From assembly GCA_023433205.1 (NCBI GenBank), contig JAEZDS010000014.1, positions 1 through 30,709 on the forward strand: DNA of 30,709 bases. The letters are read 5' to 3'. Source of the DNA: Bacteroidota bacterium (GTDB lineage Bacteria; Bacteroidota; Bacteroidia; B-17B0; Aurantibacillaceae). A program made the position numbers and the translations under genes. Every line of letters starts with the position of its first letter. Positions within the stretch are counted from its first letter, which is position 1. Of the stretch, positions 23,669 to 30,709 are shown piece by piece. The notes below the pieces were generated by a model that saw only the letters and a program-made list of their open reading frames with translations, did not search any database and was not told the origin of the DNA.

Positions 23669-24709
23669 ATGAAGAAGTATTTATTACTGATCTCCGCTTT
23701 GGCAATAACTAATTTTGGAGCATTAGCACAAAAAAAAAGCAAACAAAAATTAAGTAAGATGGATAAAGAATTTATTTCAAAGCAGGAAAACGGAATGTAC
23801 GCCAAGTTCGAAACTTCAAAGGGCGATATCTATACAATGCTTGAATATAAAAAAACACCTATGACAGTTGCCAATTTTGTGGGTCTGGCTGAGGGCAAGA
23901 TCAAAAATACAGCAAAGCCTGAAGGAACTCCATATTATGACGGACTGAGGTTCCACAGGGTAATGGCCAATTTTATGATACAGGGTGGGTGTCCGCTTGG
24001 TACAGGAACCGGTGATCCTGGTTATAAGTTTAACGATGAGATTGATACCAGCCTTAAACACAGCGGACCCGGAATTCTTAGTATGGCAAACGCCGGACCA
24101 GGCACCAACGGTTCACAATTTTTTATTACACACGTTGAAACGCCCTGGCTAGATGGTAAGCATACCGTATTCGGACATGTGGTTGAGGGACAGGATGTGG
24201 TGAACAAGATCGTTCAGAACGATACCATAAACAAAGTGCTGATATTCCGCAAGGGTAAAGAAGCCGAGTCTTTTGATGCCCCAAAGGTTTTTGAAAAAGA
24301 AAAAAATTCATACGCAGATAAGATGGCAGCGAAAGAAAAAGAAGCAAAGGATAAGATTGATAAAATGTTCGTAGGTGGCAAATCCACTGAAAGTGGCTTG
24401 CGTTATATCATGCACCATGAAGGTTCAGGGAAATCTCCTAAAGCAACTGATACAGTTAAAGTTCACTATACCGGAAAATTTCTTGATGGCAAGATATTCG
24501 ACAGCAGCGTTCAGCGTGGTGAGCCAATTAGTTTTGGTCTCGGTCAGGTGATCAGGGGCTGGACTGAAGGTTTACAGTTAATGAAAGAAGGCGGTAAAGC
24601 AACTTTTTATATTCCTTATACGCTAGCTTATGGAGAGCAGGGTTATCCGGGCGCCATTCCACCAAAAAGCGATCTGATCTTTGAAGTGGAGCTGATCAAA
24701 GTAAACTAG
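23669..24709 (+). CDS. Dual-family peptidyl-prolyl isomerase: cyclophilin fused to FKBP
   Basis: 346 residues. MKKYLLLISALAITNFGALA is a signal peptide, so the protein is periplasmic. Residues about 45-210 form a cyclophilin with its catalytic set intact: FHRVMANFMIQGG (Arg, Phe, Gln), MANAGPGTNGSQFFIT, and WLDGKHTVFGHVVEG (Trp and His). A Lys/Glu-rich linker follows (KMAAKEKEAKDKIDKMF). Residues about 250-346 form a canonical FKBP (VKVHYTGKFLDGKIFDSS, VIRGWTEGLQLMKEGG, AYGEQGYPGAIPP, LIFEVELIKV). Both isomerase families thus sit in one chain, in the cyclophilin-then-FKBP order described for dual-family immunophilins, including one from Flavobacterium. A bidirectional terminator follows. Confidence 0.95.
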   Translation: MKKYLLLISALAITNFGALAQKKSKQKLSKMDKEFISKQENGMYAKFETSKGDIYTMLEYKKTPMTVANFVGLAEGKIKNTAKPEGTPYYDGLRFHRVMANFMIQGGCPLGTGTGDPGYKFNDEIDTSLKHSGPGILSMANAGPGTNGSQFFITHVETPWLDGKHTVFGHVVEGQDVVNKIVQNDTINKVLIFRKGKEAESFDAPKVFEKEKNSYADKMAAKEKEAKDKIDKMFVGGKSTESGLRYIMHHEGSGKSPKATDTVKVHYTGKFLDGKIFDSSVQRGEPISFGLGQVIRGWTEGLQLMKEGGKATFYIPYTLAYGEQGYPGAIPPKSDLIFEVELIKVN

Positions 24710-24820
24710 ATCGACTCTTTGCCGGTAGTTTTATTGGTAAAGGTGAAAGGAGCGGTATTAAGGATCTAAAGCAAGAGCTGTTCCCCGCCAGATGAAGCTG
24801 GTCACGATCCATTCTAATTA

Positions 24821-24847
24821 AAAAACCCCGCAGGTGGCGGGGTTTTT
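24821..24847. terminator. Bidirectional terminator
   Basis: AAAAACCCCGC and GCGGGGTTTTT form an 11-base perfect stem with an AGGTG loop, with A and T runs on both flanks. It lies between the convergent isomerase and DUF2911 genes and can stop both. Confidence 0.9.
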
Positions 24848-24891
24848 AAGTTTTGTAAACGAAGTAAAGTAATGAGGGGGAGAATCAATTT

Positions 24892-25731
24892 TTATTTTTT
24901 ATTCTCTGCAATTATTTTCTGCGCCATAGTAACATATTCATCGTTCTTGGCTTCTTTTGCAAGCGGGATTGATTGTTCAGCCGCAGCAACCGCTGCTTTT
25001 TTATCGCCCTGTTTTGCTTTAATACGGGCCTTCAGCAAATACATATAATAGGCTTTTGGATTTTGTTCGATGGCTTTGTCAACCCATTGTGAGGCTTTTG
25101 CCAGGTCTTTGTTGTTGTTGAAATAATAGCTGGCTGCCTGGTAATAGGGACGGTTATCTTTTTCAAGGGCTTTGTCTATGCCGGTCATCACACGTTCATC
25201 AATCTCTGCCTTTACCTTAAAGCTCACTCTTGTGTTTTCCCAGTTTATTCTGATGCTTGCCTCGCTTGAGCTCATATCTGCAATATCGAAAGTGAGGGTC
25301 TCAACTTTTTCACAGGTTGAAGCGGTTTTTACCGTAAGCCTGGCCTGCTCATTCTCTTTTTTATAGTCATTAACATTGCCGCCTAGTTTCAGATCCTTGT
25401 AAAACAGGATCTCCCAGCTGTCTTTGTGCGGAATTGTGTAAAGGGCGTAAGTTCCTGAAGGAATGGCAACCCCTTCCACTTTTACATCCTCCCCAAAGGC
25501 TATCTTCGTTGAAGCGTTGGCACCTGTTCGCCACACCTTATCAAACGGCACCAGTTCGCCGAAGATCACACGGTCTTTGGCGCTGGGTCGCGAATATTCG
25601 ATGGAGATATCTGACAGCGCGAAGGCTTGTGTAATGGTTTGTAATGGACTTGGCGCTGGCACTTTAAATTGTTGCGCGGAAAGCGAGGCGCCTGCCGCAA
25701 TGAGGAGGGCTGCCGGTAGTGATTTTTTCAT
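24892..25731 (-). CDS. DUF2911 protein with C-terminal TPR-like helices
   Basis: 279 residues from the ATG at 25731, which starts the signal peptide MKKSLPAALLIAAGASLSAQ; an extension to 25800 would lack one and cross the promoter box. DUF2911 spans about 30-165: IEYSRPSAKDRVIFGELVPF, DKVWRTGANASTKIAF and GTYALYTIPHKDSWEILFY. The C-terminal part (about 195-275) has helical repeats of TPR type (YYFNNNKDLAKASQWVDKAI, then AYYMYLLKARIKAKQGDKKA). The function of DUF2911 is unknown; it is widespread in exported Bacteroidota proteins. It is transcribed as a single gene from its own TACATTTG box and ended by the bidirectional hairpin. Confidence 0.88.
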   Translation of the reverse strand: MKKSLPAALLIAAGASLSAQQFKVPAPSPLQTITQAFALSDISIEYSRPSAKDRVIFGELVPFDKVWRTGANASTKIAFGEDVKVEGVAIPSGTYALYTIPHKDSWEILFYKDLKLGGNVNDYKKENEQARLTVKTASTCEKVETLTFDIADMSSSEASIRINWENTRVSFKVKAEIDERVMTGIDKALEKDNRPYYQAASYYFNNNKDLAKASQWVDKAIEQNPKAYYMYLLKARIKAKQGDKKAAVAAAEQSIPLAKEAKNDEYVTMAQKIIAENKK

Positions 25732-25755
25732 GTGAGTTGTTTTAGTGTTACAACA

Positions 25756-25763
25756 CAAATGTA
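25756..25763 (-). promoter_or_regulatory. -7 box (TACATTTG) for the DUF2911 gene
   Basis: An exact TAnnTTTG on the minus strand, 24 bases before the ATG at 25731, giving a short leader. It supports the shorter start. No -33 TTG was found at 17-23 bases. Confidence 0.5.
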
Positions 25764-25871
25764 AAATTTCAAATCCGGCCAGGGGGAGACGGAAGATCAT
25801 TAAACATTTTTTACCATTTGTTGGAAACGTTTAAAAACCACTCCGCATGCGCCCAGGCTTCTGGTTATAAC

Positions 25872-28800
25872 TTAAAACGCCCGGTTGATTCCCAGCATCC
25901 AGCGAAACTGCACATAGTCCTTCTCAGCAAAAGGCAGACGATTCACAAAAAGGGGCACATCAAACCTTACGGTGAGTGGTTTTACATTGTACAGTTTCCA
26001 CCAGCGCAGGATCGTAAAACTCATGCCAGCACCCGCATCTGCAATTACATCACTCATTGCCGTTGCTTCACCCGGCGCATTGGTGTTTATAATTCCTGCA
26101 TCAGCAAAAAGGTATGGCTGCAAACGGACGTTGCTGCGCAGTTTCCGTGCTTTAATAAAACTAAAAAGTTCACCAAACTCAAGCTCCATGTTAAAGGAAG
26201 CGCCCGTTGTTCCTTTGTAATGATAAGTGATAGCGCCATCATTTCCCATTTGGGGCAACAGGTAGCCCGAATAGCCCCTGAGATTCAAACCTCCGCCGGC
26301 GGTAAAATGATTTGTCACAATCCCGTATCCTCCCCACGATGGCGGAATAAAACCCATGGCCCTGGTATATTTGTTATTCATTAACTCCTCATTGTTTGCG
26401 CCGGCAGCGAATAACATTGATTCTGAAGGCAGGCGCTGACCAAAGCCCATTTGCGCAAAGACCCTGGTATTTATGTTGATAAGACCAAGATCATTACGGT
26501 TAACACTTGTAAGGGTGATCGCCGAAAAATCATAATCATTGGTTAATACCGGCGCCCGTAAATTCAGGAGAATGTTTCCGGTACCTCTTTTGTAGCGGTA
26601 ATCGTGTTCCAGGCCTGCGTGAAGTGCGCTGTTGAGTTTCTGGTAACCCCATTCACCTCTGTTGATGAGATAAACTGTATCTCGTCCCTCGTCGCGAAGC
26701 ATCGCTTTTAAATGCGTGTAAAACCTGGTCTTCTGGTTTGTGCTTTTGCGTTCAATCCCTATTGTGCCCATGTCCAGTCCGGCTAAAGAGCGCAGGTGCA
26801 GATAAAACGCTGAATTTTTTAAGGATCGGTTCAGGCTTGTGCGATAATCAAAAATAAATGAAAAGGTCTGAAAACGGTTTTTGCGGACAGAAGGATCAAG
26901 GTGTGATTGCCCCAGCCCTGTGTTAAACCAGGTGATGAGTTCAAATACATTTCTTGTGCGCATATAATCTCCGCTCAGTGCCACACCTGCCTTTAATCCG
27001 TCATAGCCGTTGTACCAGAGAGAGGGCCTGATCCGCATGTCATAACGTTTCCAGTCGGGGGGATTATAAACCTTTGAATCAAAACTCAGGCTTACCCGGC
27101 CGTGTTTCATGTTGTTGCTCATGTCAACATCAGCCAGCCGGTATGAAGGATCTATCACAACATTCTTTAAACCTCCGCTCACCTGTACAGTAGCAGTATA
27201 AACCGGTTTTACTTTCGGGCCCCAGCCTATCCAGCGGGGCAGGGTGGTGGCGCTGGTTGGTTTTTCGAACCAGGTATTTGGAATGTGGTAATGACTTGCT
27301 GAATCATCGTTGTTGATCACCACAAAATCAATGGGCATCTGCATACCGCCAAGTCTTTCAAAGGTGATCTCATAAATGCTGTTTTTTCTTTTTTTGATCT
27401 TTCCTATTTTGTAATCAATCACTTTGGTGGTTTCAAGCCACTGATCGAAGAACCAGTTCAGGTCAACGCCACTGTAATGAATAATGGCATTCCTGAAATC
27501 TTCAGGGTAGGGGTGGCAGAACTTCCAGGTATTAAAATAATACTGCATGCTTTTGTCAAACAAGGCCCGGCCCAGCACATACTCAAGGTTCTTGAGCATT
27601 GCAGCCGTTTTGGTATATGACTGCGAGTAGCCACCACCGTGCCTGATGCCTCCGTTAAAATCGTCGGCGTGTGTGTTAAGAACAGCTTCCTCCTCTCTTG
27701 CAACAACGTTGTTGTAGTAGGGAGTATAGATCTGCGCGTCAACAATGCGCTGGGGCTGCGTAAAATGCCTGAGGTATTTGTTTTTGTATTGAGGCTTAAC
27801 CAGAATAGGGCCATCAATAAACTGATAACTGTCTGCCGTGTAAAACTGCGTGAGTCCCTCATCCATCCAGGCACGGTAAGTTTCGTTGCTGCCCACCATG
27901 CCCTGAAACCAGTTGTGCGTAATTTCGTGTATCAAAAGGGTGCGGTAATCAGGATCAAATCCGCCGCAAAGAGTAAGCATGGGATATTCCATGCCATCCT
28001 GCGCATCGGCAACTATCATTTTTGGGTAATGAAAGGGACCGATGTTGTACGAGTTCACTTCAAGGATCTTTGCAATGTATGAGGGCGCATTGTACCAGCC
28101 TGCAGCATGAGATTCCTGCACCAATGCTATGCAGCGTACACCTTTCCAGCGAACTTCTCCAATACGGTAATTGGGGTCGGCGGTGAAGGCAAAATCGTGC
28201 ACGTTAATGGCCGAGAACTTCCAGGTTTTTTTTGTGCCATCGCGTTTTATTATAGTAGAAGGCGGAGAATTGAACGGTTTTTGCAGAAAATTGCTGAGAT
28301 CGGCTTTGCGGCGTAATGAATCCGGCAAAACCTCTTCCTCGTTTATCAGAATTCCGGTGCCGTCGGCTATATAATTATTCGGCAGGGTCATCTCTACATA
28401 AAAGGAACCAAAATCGCCGTAAAATTCGTGGTCCATGTGCTGAGGCGTGTGCCAGATAAATTTGCGGTCGATCACCGAAATACGCGGGTACCAGTGTACC
28501 ACATCGTAATGTTTTTTCCCCGATGAATTGAACATCTTCATGCGGTTCCGAATGGTCTCTTTATCGAAGTAAGTCTTAAAATTGATGTTGAATGTTACAG
28601 ACTCCCCGGTTTTAAGGCTTCGGGGGAGATATACTTTCAGGATGGTATTGTCGAGTTCTGTTTTTAGTGGCTGGCCATTAACCGAAATGTATTCCACCTC
28701 GGTTCCTTTATTGGCCGCGCGGTATTTCCCGTAATTCAGGTGATAGCCGTTGTTGCGGTAAAGATCAGAGAGGTAGGAATCTTTGGTTTGCGCGTTGTTG

Positions 28801-29075
28801 TAAAGGTGAAAAAAAACATGAGAGATCTCGTAAGGCGAATTGTTCCAGTACGTGAGTTCCTCCGAACCGGTAAGAATATCGGTACTGTCGTTGATCTCGG
28901 CTTTGATGTTGTAATGAACATCCTGCTGCCAGTATCCTTCGTGGGGCATACGGTTCTTCCAGTAAAGCGGATTGGTGGCCGAACGGTAGGTAGCGTATTC
29001 GCTCTGCGCGGAGGAAAAAGCAACACACAAAAGCAGAAAAACAGTGAATTGGCTAAGCTGTAATTTTTTATGCAT
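25872..29075 (-). CDS. M1 family metallopeptidase fused to an Omp85-like outer-membrane barrel
   Basis: 1067 residues from the ATG at 29075, chosen for the signal peptide MHKKLQLSQFTVFLLLCVAF; a start at 29099 would overlap a TATATTTA box. Residues about 25-620 are an M1 (gluzincin) peptidase: the zinc motif HEITHNW (His383, Glu384, His387) followed after 18 residues by Glu406 in WMDEGLTQF. The exopeptidase motif GxMEN appears only as DGMEYPMLTL, so aminopeptidase specificity is uncertain. From about residue 675 the chain turns into alternating beta strands (SLWYNGYDGLKAGVALSGDY onward). The end carries GGGLNLRGYSGYLLPQ (RGY near 933), YLFADAGIINT, VIADAGAGMSFTI, LTVRFDVPLF and a final aromatic FRWMLGINRAF. 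These match the RGF/RGY lid-loop and terminal strand pattern of Omp85/D15 barrels. No POTRA domain was seen. It is probably an outer-membrane-anchored peptidase. Confidence 0.8.
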   Translation of the reverse strand: MHKKLQLSQFTVFLLLCVAFSSAQSEYATYRSATNPLYWKNRMPHEGYWQQDVHYNIKAEINDSTDILTGSEELTYWNNSPYEISHVFFHLYNNAQTKDSYLSDLYRNNGYHLNYGKYRAANKGTEVEYISVNGQPLKTELDNTILKVYLPRSLKTGESVTFNINFKTYFDKETIRNRMKMFNSSGKKHYDVVHWYPRISVIDRKFIWHTPQHMDHEFYGDFGSFYVEMTLPNNYIADGTGILINEEEVLPDSLRRKADLSNFLQKPFNSPPSTIIKRDGTKKTWKFSAINVHDFAFTADPNYRIGEVRWKGVRCIALVQESHAAGWYNAPSYIAKILEVNSYNIGPFHYPKMIVADAQDGMEYPMLTLCGGFDPDYRTLLIHEITHNWFQGMVGSNETYRAWMDEGLTQFYTADSYQFIDGPILVKPQYKNKYLRHFTQPQRIVDAQIYTPYYNNVVAREEEAVLNTHADDFNGGIRHGGGYSQSYTKTAAMLKNLEYVLGRALFDKSMQYYFNTWKFCHPYPEDFRNAIIHYSGVDLNWFFDQWLETTKVIDYKIGKIKKRKNSIYEITFERLGGMQMPIDFVVINNDDSASHYHIPNTWFEKPTSATTLPRWIGWGPKVKPVYTATVQVSGGLKNVVIDPSYRLADVDMSNNMKHGRVSLSFDSKVYNPPDWKRYDMRIRPSLWYNGYDGLKAGVALSGDYMRTRNVFELITWFNTGLGQSHLDPSVRKNRFQTFSFIFDYRTSLNRSLKNSAFYLHLRSLAGLDMGTIGIERKSTNQKTRFYTHLKAMLRDEGRDTVYLINRGEWGYQKLNSALHAGLEHDYRYKRGTGNILLNLRAPVLTNDYDFSAITLTSVNRNDLGLININTRVFAQMGFGQRLPSESMLFAAGANNEELMNNKYTRAMGFIPPSWGGYGIVTNHFTAGGGLNLRGYSGYLLPQMGNDGAITYHYKGTTGASFNMELEFGELFSFIKARKLRSNVRLQPYLFADAGIINTNAPGEATAMSDVIADAGAGMSFTILRWWKLYNVKPLTVRFDVPLFVNRLPFAEKDYVQFRWMLGINRAF

Positions 29076-29229
29076 AATAAGATCGCTAAATATAAACATA
29101 GGAGCTTAAAGGACTATCACTATTTTGGGTGGAACTTTAGGGATTTATGCGGTGGAAACAACTTGTGAAGAAAAGTGGGTCCAGGCAGGAAAAGTAATAA
29201 ATACGAAATGCTATATATCAAGAAGTTAC

Positions 29230-29289
29230 ACAGAGGAACACATAGAAGAACAATTGTCTTACTGCTGTATTTTCTCCGTGTACCTCTGT
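29230..29289. repeat. Imperfect inverted repeat (ACAGAGG type)
   Basis: The left arm at 29230-29247 contains ACAGAGG, ACAC and AGAA. The right arm at 29271-29289 is its near reverse complement (TTCT, GTGT, CCTCTGT), with three mismatched positions and a spacer of about 23 bases. Similar CACAGAGG-type sequence recurs between genes in many Bacteroidota and other genomes, to my knowledge. It could fold into a long hairpin. Confidence 0.6.
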
Positions 29290-29314
29290 CTTCCGTGCCG
29301 CATTTGACACTTTG

Positions 29315-29356
29315 CCCACTGCCAACTGCAAACTGCCCACTGCTCACTGCAAAATG
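29315..29356 (+). repeat. 7-base tandem repeat CNNACTG
   Basis: Five consecutive heptamers (CCCACTG, CCAACTG, CAAACTG, CCCACTG, CTCACTG) share CNNACTG, followed by a decayed sixth copy, CAAAATG. The minus-strand translation gives low-complexity Gly-Ser-Gln-Val text rather than a credible protein. The remainder of 29100-29491 holds no gene. Confidence 0.75.
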
Positions 29357-29438
29357 GCCCGCCCTGCAAATAAATACTTTCAGGAGTGAATTTCCCCCTT
29401 TTTTTCAGCGTAGAGGCGTAGAAAAGAGGCTTTTAGGT

Positions 29439-29468
29439 TTTGGAATTCCGATTAAATCCCTATCTTTG
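29439..29468 (+). promoter_or_regulatory. Promoter of the rpsF-rpsR-rplI operon
   Basis: TTTG at 29439-29442 and TATCTTTG at 29461-29468 are 18 bases apart, matching the Bacteroidota -33/-7 arrangement. This is the best complete promoter in the window. The predicted start lies near 29475, giving a leader of about 17 bases to the rpsF ATG. Confidence 0.7.
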
Positions 29469-29491
29469 CCCCCCTATTATAAAAACCAACG

Positions 29492-29872
29492 ATGGAAAAA
29501 CGTTATGAGACGGTCTTCATTTTAACTCCCGTTTTGTCTGATGATCAGGCAAAGGAGGCCGCGAAAAAAATCAAAAAGACCATTACTGATCTGGGAGGTA
29601 AGATCATTAATGAGGAAAATTGGGGGCTAAGGAAACTTGCCTATCCTATCCAGAAAAAAACTACCGGTTTCTACCACCTGATCGAGTTTTCGGGTGAGGG
29701 ACAGGAGATCATTAACAACCTTGAGGTTACTTACAAGCGCGACGAGCGTATGCTTCGTTTCCTTACTGTAGCTCTTGATAAGCATGCAGCAGCGTACGCC
29801 GATAAGCGTAAAGGACTTATTGCTGAAGGTAAAACAAAGAAAAAGGAGGCCGTAGCGGCGCCAAGCAACTAA
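29492..29872 (+). CDS. rpsF: 30S ribosomal protein S6
   Basis: 126 residues. It shows the S6 ferredoxin-like fold, with YETVFILTPVLSDDQAKEA, GGKIINEENWGLRKLAYPI and KKTTGFYHLIEFSG. The C-terminal tail is basic/alanine-rich (KKKEAVAAPSN), as often seen in Bacteroidota. S6 pairs with S18 on the platform of the small subunit. It is first in the operon; its start has no Shine-Dalgarno sequence but an A-rich leader. rpsR begins 12 bases after its stop. Confidence 0.97.
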   Translation: MEKRYETVFILTPVLSDDQAKEAAKKIKKTITDLGGKIINEENWGLRKLAYPIQKKTTGFYHLIEFSGEGQEIINNLEVTYKRDERMLRFLTVALDKHAAAYADKRKGLIAEGKTKKKEAVAAPSN

Positions 29873-29873
29873 G

Positions 29874-29880
29874 AAGGAGA
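29874..29880 (+). promoter_or_regulatory. Shine-Dalgarno-like site before rpsR
   Basis: AAGGAGA lies 4 bases before the rpsR ATG (5 from the GGAG core). Most genes in this window have no such site, so it stands out in a phylum that largely ignores Shine-Dalgarno pairing. Confidence 0.65.
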
Positions 29881-29884
29881 TATT

Positions 29885-30166
29885 ATGAGTGGAAGAAGAA
29901 TGAGTTCATCAAAAGATATCAGATATCTGAACCCGCCTACCGCGGAAGCCAAAAAGAAAAAATACTGCCGTTTCAAAAAAAGCGGTATTAAGTATATAGA
30001 TTACAAAGACCCTGACTTCCTTCTGAAGTTCGTTAACGAGCAGGGAAAACTGTTGCCCCGCCGTTTAACCGGTACTTCGCTGAAGTTTCAGCGTAAAGTG
30101 GCGCAGGCTGTTAAACGCTCACGTCACCTGGCCCTCATGCCTTACGTAGCTGATTTACTAAAATAA
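29885..30166 (+). CDS. rpsR: 30S ribosomal protein S18
   Basis: 93 residues. KKKYCRFKKSGIKYIDYKDP, LLKFVNEQGKLLPRRLTGTS and KRSRHLALMPYVADLL are the S18 signatures: the N-terminal Cys-containing stretch, then the RLTGTS and LPY-type motifs. It binds 16S rRNA together with S6. It sits between rpsF (12 bases) and rplI (14 bases) in the usual order. Confidence 0.98.
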   Translation: MSGRRMSSSKDIRYLNPPTAEAKKKKYCRFKKSGIKYIDYKDPDFLLKFVNEQGKLLPRRLTGTSLKFQRKVAQAVKRSRHLALMPYVADLLK

Positions 30167-30180
30167 GAGGATTCAAGATC

Positions 30181-30627
30181 ATGGAAGTAATTTTAAAACA
30201 AGATATCAAAGGCCTTGGATTCAAAGATGACAAGGTTAATGTAGCGAACGGTTACGGACGTAACTACCTGCTGCCTCAGGGCATGGCTACGCTGGCAACA
30301 GCGAGTGCCAAGAAGGTACACGCAGAGATCCTGAAACAACGCTCATTTAAAGAAGAAAAATTCCGCAAAGAAGCAACCGCCCAGGCTGAAAAGCTTGCTG
30401 ATGTTAAAATCAAGGTGGGCGCCAAAGCCGGCGAAAGCGGAAAGATCTTCGGTTCGGTAACAACCATCCAGATTGCAGATGCGCTTCAGAAAGCAGGTTT
30501 TAATGTTGAACGCAAAAACATTGAGATCAACGATGAAACCATCAAACAACTTGGAAACTACAGCGCCAAAGTGCGCCTTTTCAAAGAGATCACTGCAAAT
30601 GTGAACTTTGAAGTAGTGTCGGAGTAA
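30181..30627 (+). CDS. rplI: 50S ribosomal protein L9
   Basis: 148 residues, normal length. The N-terminal domain MEVILKQDIKGLGFKDDKVN, followed by VANGYGRNYLLPQGMA, is the L9 signature. A connecting helix (about 42-75) joins the C-terminal rRNA-binding domain, which includes KIFGSVTTIQIADAL. It binds 23S rRNA near the L1 stalk base. It ends the operon, with a strong terminator 20 bases after the stop. A purine-rich AGAGGA lies about 9 bases before the ATG. Confidence 0.98.
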   Translation: MEVILKQDIKGLGFKDDKVNVANGYGRNYLLPQGMATLATASAKKVHAEILKQRSFKEEKFRKEATAQAEKLADVKIKVGAKAGESGKIFGSVTTIQIADALQKAGFNVERKNIEINDETIKQLGNYSAKVRLFKEITANVNFEVVSE

Positions 30628-30647
30628 TTGCCGGTAACAACTCTTTA

Positions 30648-30680
30648 AAACCCACTGCGGAATGGCGGTGGGTTTTTTTT
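30648..30680 (+). terminator. Terminator of the rpsF-rpsR-rplI operon
   Basis: AAACCCACTGC and GCGGTGGGTTT form an 11-base stem with one T-G pair and a six-base loop, followed by five more T. Confidence 0.9.
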
Positions 30681-30709
30681 GTGCGTTGATGGAGCTGTTA
30701 GGGGTTCTC

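Noticed and set aside
29120..29347. A 75-codon minus-strand open frame reading GQFAVGSGQSVK near its start
   Set aside because: It is the translation of the heptamer tandem repeat and inverted repeat; composition is low-complexity and it lies across the region before rpsF.
29315..29356. CRISPR array
   Set aside because: The repeat unit is 7 bases with no spacers and no cas genes are present; it is a short tandem repeat.

Overview
The window comes from a member of the Bacteroidota (moderate GC, Flavobacteria/Sphingobacteria-like gene content). The signs are SiaB/SiaC and DUF2911 family genes, a beta-propeller/Y_Y_Y sensor, many lipoproteins, a cyclophilin-FKBP fusion, starts mostly without Shine-Dalgarno sequences, and repeated TAnnTTTG boxes (the Bacteroidota -7 promoter element) just upstream of genes. 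No tRNA, rRNA, CRISPR array, insertion sequence or phage gene was seen, so this reads as a chromosomal region.

Layout. 1-2274 (minus): the end of a surface-polysaccharide type operon, an AsnB-family amidotransferase followed with a 4-base overlap by a GT4 glycosyltransferase cut by the window edge. 2330-6756 (plus): a signalling unit made of a membrane-spanning beta-propeller/Y_Y_Y sensor with a SpoIIE-type phosphatase output, then a SiaB-type kinase and a SiaC-type phosphoprotein, closed by a strong terminator. 6952-8896 (plus): class I fructose-bisphosphate aldolase and acetyl-CoA carboxylase beta subunit. 8980-12087 (plus): ECF sigma factor, a one-TM protein ending in a beta-barrel-like domain, and a PKD lipoprotein, which looks like an envelope-sensing operon. 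12552-17064 (minus): ispE, lysC, lysA, an SCO-family protein and a thioredoxin-like protein. 17276-19585 (plus): two envelope proteins, an unknown lipoprotein and a SPOR-domain protein. 19745-24709 (plus): groES-groEL followed by three exported peptidyl-prolyl isomerase proteins. 24892-29075 (minus): a DUF2911 protein and a very large M1 metallopeptidase whose C-terminal third looks like an Omp85-type outer-membrane barrel. 29492-30627 (plus): the ribosomal operon rpsF-rpsR-rplI with its promoter and terminator.

Most notable points: (i) the M1 peptidase-Omp85-like barrel fusion, which could be a self-anchored or self-secreted surface peptidase by analogy with patatin-Omp85 (PlpD) proteins; (ii) a Sia-type phosphatase/kinase/phosphoprotein switch whose phosphatase is joined to a periplasmic propeller sensor and which has no SiaD cyclase beside it; (iii) several genes in which a TAnnTTTG-like box ends only 4-7 bases before the start codon, suggesting leaderless or nearly leaderless mRNAs; (iv) an ECF sigma/TM-barrel/PKD-lipoprotein operon; and (v) an intergenic stretch with an imperfect inverted repeat and a 7-base tandem repeat before rpsF.
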